Notes under the pieces: model-generated
Databases searched by the model: none
What the model saw: only the letters and a program-made list of their open reading frames with translations
What the model was told of the DNA's origin: nothing
Position numbers and translations under genes: made by a program
Shown: piece by piece, positions 57,201 to 64,000 of the stretch
Position numbering within the stretch: the stretch's first letter is position 1
How the letters are laid out: every line of letters starts with the position of its first letter
Assembly (NCBI GenBank): GCA_037043455.1
Contig: JAWPHD010001288.1
Span: 1-64,000 of the forward strand
Reading direction: 5' to 3'
Source of the DNA: Cyrtodaria siliqua
Taxonomy: Eukaryota > Mollusca > Bivalvia > Adapedonta > Hiatellidae
Length of the DNA: 64,000 nucleotides

Positions 57201-60200
57201 TAAATCATACCCTTATTATAACTCTCTCCCCTATAAAGATCTGACAACTTCACATCTCTAACAGTATGCAATTAACATAATGGTGTTATGACAGGTGCCA
57301 CCCCAGGTCATGATGCGGCTGCAGCTGGAAACCTGGATACCCTACAGTGGTTACTAGGCAACACAGAATGTGAGGTCAATGACCAGGATGGCACTGGTGC
57401 AACCGCTCTACATTTGGCATGCAGGTATAGTAGTAGGAATTGTCAGCTTTCTTTGCGGAGATGAAAATTAAATGACTGCAATGCACATCCCTCCAATTTT
57501 AAGCCCAGACTGGATTTGGTCAGAAATTGGAGAACATTTTCTGACTGCAGTCACACTGTTAATTACTCTGAATTTAATAACAGCTGGTACATGTATACAC
57601 TGTATGTATTCCAGCAGCCTTGCGTGTTTGCTTTAAACATTAAAATTTTACGTAAATCGTGTAAAGTATTATAGAATAAACCATTTCTGGTTGATTTGAG
57701 TAGATAATTTAAAATGGTTACTAGCCCAATAATAATCAAAAAAACACTGTGTTTAAAAGTACAATGGGTTGGCTGAAACAAGTATGTAAGCTATCTTCCT
57801 GTACATAGGCAGTTATAAGAGTTACATACGCAGTTTATTCTGAAATCCTTGAAGCACGCTTAACGCTGGACATGTTTGAGAGATATGCTGCTTTGACTGA
57901 TTTTCCTATTCCATTCGTAGGTTCCACCATACTCACATCACAGAGTGGCTGCTGAACGAGGCCCATGCTGATGTTAACAAATATACAGCCAGTGGAGGGA
58001 TTCCGCTTCACTTTGCTGTTGTTGGGGGCGATTATGATGCTGTAAAGCTTCTACTTGAGGAAGATCGAATGTAAGTCATAAAAAGTATTTCGATGTTGCA
58101 GTTACACGCTTATAACGGAATAACTCATACAATCCGTATCATCTCTGTTAAGGTTGAAAATTGAACATATTGTGGTTTTAAACATGGGTTGCCTATAAGG
58201 AAGCGTTAAAATGTCAAAGGTCATGGTCACTTGAAGTGGGTTTCCAGACTACTCCGGTTCTACATGTATATAGCTTACGACAAAACTTTAAATATGGGTA
58301 GCCTAGAGGTAAGGATTCTTCGGAAGTGGTATTCAAAGGTCAAAGCATTCTGATAAAAGAAAGGAAATTTATTTTTGAGACTAGTTCTGTAGCTTTAGAT
58401 TGTGTGTTCAAACATGGGATGATGGAATGGATTATACATTTCATGTATGTGCGGTTTATATCTAGAGCCTTTCAACCTATATTCACCCAAAAATGATAGC
58501 TCAAAAATATATAAAAAAGCAACATAAATGTCACATTACTAATGCACCAGTTTCAATGTTACCATTCCGTGGGACTGGATGAGCCTCCTTTGAACATCTT
58601 TGCAGTGTATAAGACAACCAACCATGCAGCTGTCTTTTGCATGGCCATTTTTGAAAAATTGCGGCCAATATTTGGTGGAGTGGGCGGAAGAAAAAACTTT
58701 TCTTTTTCTTTTTTTTTGCTAAACTCTTCTCAACTCTTACTTTCCCAGTTGTGTGAAGTTTTGTATTCATTTATAAAAGAAAATGGATCTAAAATGTTCC
58801 CTTTACACCTTTATCTGGTGCGAATTGGCTCTTAGCACGTTAGCAAGCAGTCTTCAAATTAAAATGTTTGTGTCACTAGCCCAGATTCTTATATACTCAA
58901 TGAAAAACCGTACATTTTCCTTTAGCCTTAACATAAATGAAAAAAATCACTAACCCGAATGACAGTTTACTAGCTTCGTGCTAGTGGGTTAATTCGAAGA
59001 CTGAGCAAATTATTTTTGCACAGCCTACATGTATTTGCATATTTGCACCCCCAAGTCCTTGCCTGATACACTGTTTCTCCGTCTGCTATTATACAGGTCA
59101 GTGAACTTACAGTGCAGTAACGGCACCACCCCGACATATCTAGCAGCCCAGGAGGGCCGGACCGAGATCTTACGATTGCTCATACAGGATTTTAGAGGCA
59201 ACATCAAGATAAAAGCATATGACGGGATGTCATGTCTGCATGCTGCAGCACAGTCTGGCCATATTGACTGTGTCAGGTTTCTGGTGAGTTTAGTTGTTAC
59301 ACATTTTGGCAATGATGTGTTTTGCTTGTGCATACATGTATAAGCATTTATTTCACACCTCTAGAATTCTAACCAATCTCTTCCTGTCTTTTTAACCATA
59401 TGACAATCCTATATTTCCACTATTGTACTCAATCTGGTATCTAGAGTCTTGAAATCTATATTCAATCAATGTGGAGTACCAAAAAAACATATTCCATGTT
59501 TTGTACTCTGAGAAGATAACTCTTAACAGTTAAACTCAATGAGTCATCACACAATTTATCTCCCTTACCGTTGTTAGTCTGCAAGTTGAACAATGATGAC
59601 AGAAGAAGAAATTGAAAATTTTATTTCCAAAATACACATTCAAACACTAAAAAAAAGAAAATCAAGTTGGGGAATGTAAAAATTAATATAGCTAGAAACT
59701 ACAAATACAATGCTTGGTTGGAATTGTAGAGATGTGAAATAAAGAGGTCATTTTACAGTGTTGAGTACAATTCACCTCATCCAAATATGGATTGTGTCTG
59801 CTGGGTACTCGTCCAATAGAATTCAATATTGTACCCAACACTGTAAATTAACCTCATATTTATCTTGCTGTACGGGACTGGGCATCTTAGTGAGCAGACC
59901 ACGTTTTAAAGTCTCATCTGCAGGAAATACGTTTTAAATATTTTGATAATTAACCCAAATTTGGTCCTGGCTGGGATTGAACGTGCGACCCCTGGGCTAC
60001 TGAGCTGCGATGCTAACCATTACACCACGGCGCTACCTTATGTGTATTGCTTAATTGGGAATAGGGTATTGAGAAACTGAGTATATTAGCCATTTATTTG
60101 GGAAAACATCTAATTCGATAAAATGGCTTTAAATCTCCAACAAGTAATAACAATATGTAATACTAATGTGATTATTACCAGGTTGGTGTTACCCGTAGTC

Positions 60201-60712
60201 AAAATCGGCAGTCAGAGATCACTTTCTGCAGAACAACTTTACAAATTCTAGTTTATTTTTTGGCGATTGAAATTGTCTCAATGTGTTTGTACAGAGTAAC
60301 ATTCTAAAATTTATATACCTATATATTCAGGGCTATTCCATTAAAACATACCTGGGACCCCAGGAAGGCAATTTGATAACATCTATAGGTGAACTCTATT
60401 TTCTGAAATTTGGTTCTTCAAACTCAATTTTGCGTGTTTAATTTCAAAAGTCCCATGTATGTTTTAATGGAATAGCCCCCAACATTTCTACGCACACTGG
60501 ACTAAAAACTAGCTTCCTCATCACAGGTGGAAGAAGAAAAATGTAACCCCAGTGACAGAGATTTCGATGGAGCCACACCCCTGCACTATGCTGCCAGCCA
60601 GGGACATGCCGTCGTCATTGAATGGCTGATGAGAATGGGTGGGGCTAAAGTGACGCTGGACAATCTTGGAGGAAGTCCACTCCACAATGCAGCCGAATCC
60701 AATCAGATAGAG
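54091..60712 (+). CDS. ESPN: Espin-like ankyrin-repeat protein, 5' part of the gene (five exons)
   Basis: Exons 54091-54295, 57295-57424, 57921-58070, 59097-59283 and 60527-60712 join in frame (intron phases 1, 2, 2, 0, 0; all GT-AG) to 858 nt, 286 residues, with no stop. The product is a stack of about eight ankyrin repeats: CLHYAARQGG (38-47), ATPGHDAAAAGN, ATALHLACRFHH, IPLHFAVVGGD, TPTYLAAQEGR, SCLHAAAQSGH, ATPLHYAASQGH, SPLHNAAESN. Order and wording match the N-terminal ankyrin domain of espin (Drosophila forked), an actin-bundling protein of microvilli, hair-cell stereocilia and bristles. The ATG has A at -3 and G at +4. The ninth repeat, WH2 and actin-binding parts are not found before 64000, so the gene continues off the window. 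Espin versus espin-like paralogue cannot be separated here. Confidence 0.88.
54341..54560 (-). repeat. Dispersed repeat, copy 2 (espin intron 1)
   Basis: Inverted counterpart of 31593-31812: 'cctgagtttactgtaa', 'gcaattttcaattttg', 'gtgcggttttgacagc' and 'atggtgtac' in order. Confidence 0.6.
54985..55097 (+). mobile_element. 3' fragment of a V-SINE-type element
   Basis: 'tggtgccatataacct', 'gttggtgtgctgtaaa' and 'accccaattcaattc' correspond to the tail of the SINE at 20318-20959 ('cgccatatgacctt', 'gttggtgcgactataaa', 'ccaattcaattc'). Confidence 0.45.
56163..56325. mobile_element. MITE copy 1, about 163 bp (espin intron 1)
   Basis: It starts CAGTCTTGAATTAA and ends TTAATTCGAAGACTG. The interior 'tttgtgtcactagccc' and 'ttcttatatactca' and 'acagtttactagc' are shared in order with the copy at 58848-59003. 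Confidence 0.65.
57295..57424 (+). CDS. ESPN: Espin exon 2 (residues 69-111 plus two bases)
   Basis: The acceptor is TTATGACAG|GTGCC and the donor GCAG|GTATAG. It encodes ATPGHDAAAAGNLDTLQWLL, a repeat whose HD in place of LH is shared with the second ankyrin repeat of vertebrate espins, and starts the next repeat (ATALHLAC). Phase 2 at the 3' end. Confidence 0.88.
57921..58070 (+). CDS. ESPN: Espin exon 3 (residues 112-161 plus two bases)
   Basis: The acceptor is CATTCGTAG|GTTCC and the donor CGAAT|GTAAGT. It encodes THITEWLLNEAHADVNKY and IPLHFAVVGGDYDAVKLLL. The split Arg codon (AG+G) with exon 2 and Met codon (AT+G) with exon 4 are both consistent. Confidence 0.88.
58848..59003. mobile_element. 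MITE copy 2, about 156 bp (espin intron 3)
   Basis: It starts CAGTCTTCAAATTAA and ends TTAATTCGAAGACTG, same orientation as copy 1. 'agcaag' precedes and 'agcaaa' follows, a possible 5-6-bp target duplication. It ends 93 bp before exon 4. Confidence 0.65.
59097..59283 (+). CDS. ESPN: Espin exon 4 (residues 162-224)
   Basis: The acceptor is TTATACAG|GTCAGTG and the donor CTG|GTGAGT (phase 0). It carries two ankyrin repeats: TPTYLAAQEGRTEILRLLI and SCLHAAAQSGHIDCVRFL. The TPxYLAxQEG wording is typical of espin repeat 5. Confidence 0.9.
59744..59855. mobile_element. Small fold-back/MITE, 112 bp (espin intron 4)
   Basis: GAGGTCATTTTACAGTG at the left and, read inward from the right, GAGGTTAATTTACAGTG, both continuing TTG(A/G)GTACAAT. 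Inverted arms cover about 27 bp each. No clear target duplication. Confidence 0.5.
59963..60037 (-). tRNA. tRNA-like sequence, degenerate (SINE head or pseudogene)
   Basis: The minus strand has an A-box-like TGGTGTAATGGTTAGCA and a B-box-like CGTTCAATCCC at tRNA spacing. The acceptor arms do not pair well, so this is not a functional tRNA. Confidence 0.4.
60330..60478. mobile_element. 149-bp MITE with 27-bp TIRs (espin intron 4)
   Basis: The left end GGGCTATTCCATTAAAAC and the right end read inward are identical over about 22 bp and then differ by one base (cctggga versus catggga). It lies 49 bp upstream of exon 5. No coding content; no clear target duplication. Confidence 0.65.
60527..60712 (+). 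CDS. ESPN: Espin exon 5 (residues 225-286)
   Basis: The acceptor is CATCACAG|GTGGAAG and the donor ATAGAG|GTGAGA, phase 0 on both sides. It carries ATPLHYAASQGHAVVIEWLM and SPLHNAAESNQIE. This is the last exon I can find; intron 5 runs beyond 64000. Confidence 0.9.
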
Positions 60713-61011
60713 GTGAGAATTATTTCGGTGTTTTTTCTTCTTCTTTATTTTGGAAACATACTCCATACCATCCCAATTGGGAATTTCAGCACGATTTTTC
60801 TTCAAATTTTGCAAATATCTAGTAAAACATTCATTTCCTTGTTCATTGTTTTGTATCTTTAATACTGTTTACAGTATACCAAGGTCAACATAATTCTATC
60901 TTTAATACTGTTTATGATACACTTAGGTCAACAGAGGCATTTAAAGGCATTTCGTACTCAATATTTGTCACACTTTTGCTACTTATTTTCTCCCCCTCTT
61001 TCAACTGTTTT
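60713..61011. other. Espin intron 5, first part
   Basis: T-rich intron sequence after the exon 5 donor; nothing else seen. Confidence 0.5.
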
Positions 61012-61675
61012 TTTTTTATGTCTCCGAAGGGCGGCGAATAGTAGTCGCACCGTCTTTCGGTCCGTACAATCGTGTCTGGTCAATAACTCTTGCATTTCTG
61101 GATGGATTTTCAAATAACTTGGCACAAGTGCTCACCACAACAAGACGACATGTCGCGCTCAAAATTCAGGTCTGTTGCCTGGGTCAAAGAGGTCAAAGCT
61201 CAAATCATGTCCGGTCAATAACTCTGGCATTCTCGGACACATTTTCAAATAACTTGGCGCAAATGCTCACCACAACAAAACGACGTGTCACGTACAATAT
61301 CCAGTCCATGGTTCCAGGGTCAAGTTCACACTTAAAGGTCAAAGGTCAAATTGTGTCCAGTCAATAACACTGGCATTCCTGGACGAATTTTCATATAACT
61401 TGGCACAAGTGCTCACCACAACAAGATGATGTGTCCCGCACAAAATCTAGGTCCGTGGCTCCAAGGTCACAGAGGTCAAAGGTCAAATCATGTCCGGTCA
61501 ATAACCCTGGCATTCCTGGACGTATTTTCAAATAACTAGGCACAAGAGCTCACCCCAACGAAATGACGTGTCAGGCACAAAATCCAGGTCTGTGGCTCCA
61601 AGGTCAAGGTCAGACTTAGAGGTCAAAGGTCAAAACCACTTGCGGGCATTTGTCACTTACAGTGACATTTCTTGT
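61012..61675 (-). mobile_element. Family-D tandem-core element, antisense, in espin intron 5
   Basis: On the minus strand it starts ACAAGAAATGTCACTG with palindrome TGTCAC/GTGACA. It has four core units 133-148 bp apart ('tcaataact' at 61080, 61213, 61361 and 61498) and ends CCTTCGGAGACATAAAA. Plus-strand units contain 'cttggcacaagtgctcacc' and AGGTCA direct repeats: DR1 at 61336-61348, 61473-61485 and 61620-61632, and DR0 at 61601-61612. Confidence 0.65.
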
Positions 61676-62264
61676 TTTGTCTGAAACTTGTGCGGGGTGG
61701 GAATATATGTTTTGGCATATGGAATATGACCGATTAATGGCTACCAGTATACAAAAAGCCAAAGAAAAACACTGTATGATATAATATGTGATCAAAGCAG
61801 CATGCCTTGTTCAGTTAAATCATAATATACTTTAATTTGGGGCGTTTTGTTTCTGTTTCTGCCAAAGTGTTTTTGACATTTTAGGCACAATTAAAATTAC
61901 TCATTGAAGTAGAAAAAATATATATCTACCTGAATAATTTTACATGATATTCTGAACATTTTTTTTAAAAATTAAGCATTGTACTTCGCTGATTCTCAGA
62001 GATAGCATATTAGAGTAACTTAATAATCCTTAAACCAGTCTGTAAACCCAATCCCTCTGTGTGTACTCTGAATGACTAATATACTCCAGTTAGGTAAACC
62101 TATGTTCTTAAAATACTGTAACTCTCTATTTATTTAGCTGCTTCATCCTTTGGTTTCTATTTGCGCTATTTTGGGGTTTTCATGCTCGAAACATGCTGGT
62201 TCCCTGTTTGATAGATTCACACATTTAATACACGGCACCAAAATAACAGTTTATTGATGGTTTA
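61676..62264. other. Espin intron 5 sequence
   Basis: AT-rich; no further exon with ankyrin, WH2 or actin-binding motifs was found. Confidence 0.5.
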
Positions 62265-62470
62265 TATGCTTTTTTATGTCATTTTCAACACATGTAAGGT
62301 TATATATGATGGTCGATTTTTTTGGGTAGAACCAGTACTGTACACCTCCCGCCATCCGTAAGAATCGACACTTTCTCACTTACAAGCCGAGCTCCCAGTG
62401 GGATTCGAACCCGCAGCTGTGAGAGGCCAAGGTTTAAAACTCAACGTTGTTAACCATTCGGCCACGGAGA
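62265..62470 (-). mobile_element. tRNA-derived SINE, antisense, near full length
   Basis: Minus-strand head: 'tggccgaatggttaac' (A box) and 'gggttcgaatccc' (B box). Body: 'gattcttacggatggcggga' and 'tacagtactggttctacc'. Same family as 5875-6110 but older or diverged in the head. Confidence 0.7.
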
Positions 62471-63059
62471 TTGATGGAACTTTACATAAATGTCTTTATT
62501 TTTACATATATATGCCTTAATTATACTATAACTGCATACATACGGTATATATTTCTATATCAGTATGTGTTGTATACTTAACTTAAAAATCCTTAAAAGG
62601 TGAAATTCCGTGAATCGAGAGTAATCCATGCTCTGTTAAATTCATTGGAATAACGTGCCACATTATTTACTTGAATTTTGGCAAAATAATAATTTACAAC
62701 CACATACACACTGTACAAGAACAACTGTTAAATAGTACATATTGCATACACATGCATATACAGTGTAAACAATTTATGTATACATTATACCCATCCATGG
62801 CATTTTCTCCTAATTTGTTTAGACCTGTTGTTTACATATTTATATTTTACTTGGAATGCCATAAAAATTTGGTCTGAAGATGTTGAGACTAAATTATATG
62901 ACGCGTTTTGTTCTAAGGCGAATGGATAAATGTTGGTAATGATCGCAGTCACTAAGAGTTAAATCTGAAAGACATACAACATTGAAAAAAGGAAAAAGAT
63001 GGAGAAGCTTCAGCAAGCTTCAAAGGTCATTATTAAACTCAGGAGTTACTGCCCTTGAC
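62471..63059. other. Espin intron 5 sequence
   Basis: AT-rich; nothing recognised. Confidence 0.45.
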
Positions 63060-64000
63060 TCAGGGTTCTCAATAGACGCGTACACACGCATTTTGACGCA
63101 TGGAAATTCAATTTGACCCAATTCTGATGCAGCTAATTTACCACCTGTGCGTTTTTATGACGCGCGTGTATTTGCTTCCAAGCATCAATCCAATACACAT
63201 GTACCTATTTTCGATAGTCCAAACATCACAACAATGAGCACGCGCTGCATAACAGTGATTGACACCTTGGCTGACGACCATGATCGCCTCTCGACCAATC
63301 AAATTCGCTGCTGTCGCAGCTTGTGACAGAGGCGGAAATAACCTGTCTGCAAATGGTGTCACTGTGTAATCTAATTGCTGCTTTAACGATTATCTTTGAA
63401 GTTTAGGATGCTTTTTGCAGGTGGAGACTATTATGACTTGATTGGATTAACTATTTAATTGATTGCTACCGGCTTCTGATTGATTACCGGTTAATTAGAC
63501 CGAACTGAGATAAAACAAATGCTAGCGGTCACACATGTGAAAAGATAAAATCGGCAAAAATAAAATTGACTTTATTTGTTGTTTGTTGTTTGTTAATTTT
63601 GTTTTACGCACGTTTTAAAGAACACAGAAATATAATTTTAATGAGGATAATTTAAATATTTATAAATCGGTGAAATGTACATATAAAACTGAGCGTTTTT
63701 TAACCTGGGTTATCGTTCAGTCAAAACGTACCGGACATTACGCATTGTGATATTTTGTGTTTACGTACTATTTTTGTGCTATCGAGTAACGGACTTTATT
63801 AATTTATGTATGTTCAATACACAAATGGCGCAAAGAAGTATAGTTTCGTTTATGTCATCGTAGTCTACGAAACGGCCTGTTGGGGATGCACTGTCTGAGG
63901 GTGCACTGTCTGAGGTTGCACTGTCTGACCCCGAAGAAACAGAAAATAAGGGAGCTTGTCTTATAATAACACCAATAACTTATAATATTAACAAATGTGG
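63060..64000 (+). mobile_element. Possible left end of a hAT-type transposon, running off the window
   Basis: CAGGGTTCTCAATAG near 63060 resembles hAT termini. At 63825 a frame MAQRSIVSF, then MSS-stop, continues after the stop (63861-63863) in the same frame to the window edge with an acidic repeat (GALSEGALSEVALSDPEE). A short basic/Ser start followed by an acidic stretch is common at the N-terminus of ZMYM/DUF4371-like hAT proteins. Without the right end or catalytic region this is tentative. Confidence 0.3.

Larger units (their letters stand above)
54561..57294. other. Espin intron 1, remainder
   Basis: A 70-codon frame (54525-54737) overlaps the repeat end and continues past it, with no known match. 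A SINE 3' fragment and a MITE are listed separately. Otherwise AT-rich intron. Confidence 0.5.

Noticed and set aside
61680..64000. Search for a sixth espin exon
   Set aside because: No segment with an ankyrin, WH2 or proline-rich motif bounded by correct splice sites was found.

Overview
This is a eukaryotic, repeat-dominated window, most likely from a bivalve mollusc. The evidence is GT-AG introns in an animal ankyrin-repeat gene (espin), molluscan V-SINE-like and tRNA-derived SINEs, and many tandem-core elements built like the oyster/clam 'pearl' (Helentron-type) elements: a 5' ACAAGAG end, a tandemly repeated core, an ACGG-rich microsatellite and a 3' hairpin followed by CTAAA. There is no bacterial-type gene organisation, operon or CRISPR array.

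Layout. 1-9 kb: intergenic DNA with a degenerate tRNA-like gene, a mariner-type TIR element (977-1964), a SINE split by a tandem-repeat insertion, a Mutator-like TIR element with a 9-bp target duplication and a SINE inside (5440-6567), a fold-back element and a V-SINE-like copy with a 15-bp duplication. 9.07-17.33 kb: an 8.2-kb satellite of 35-bp units. 17.5-18.25 kb: a 29-bp minisatellite. 18.5-22 kb: a MITE and a three-level nest (DNA transposon inside SINE inside pearl-like element). 22.4-24.2 kb: a second 35-bp satellite of unrelated sequence. 26-32 kb, 37.8-38.9 kb and 41-51.5 kb: blocks of three pearl-like families (here A, B, C). 33.1-37.3 kb: a minus-strand family-C element split by a 3,040-bp TTAA-flanked DNA transposon carrying a decayed THAP-domain gene. 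39.5-40.4 kb: a Tc1-like MITE. 51.7-52.95 kb: a 5'-truncated, frameshifted non-LTR retrotransposon.

The one clear host gene is espin-like and on the + strand. Five coding exons lie between 54091 and 60712, with an ATG start and consistent splice phases. They encode 286 residues of stacked ankyrin repeats, and the gene runs off the right edge. A possible first exon of a divergent gene starts 346 bp upstream on the minus strand. The espin introns carry two copies of a 160-bp MITE, two more small TIR elements, a tRNA-like sequence, a fourth tandem-core family (D, rich in AGGTCA direct repeats), a SINE and the start of a possible hAT element.

Most interesting points: the THAP/TTAA element, whose insertion site is confirmed by a sister repeat unit; the co-variation of 5' and 3' termini among the pearl-like families; and the nested insertions with readable target duplications. 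Most open frames in the window arise from tandem repeats whose unit length is not divisible by three and are not genes.
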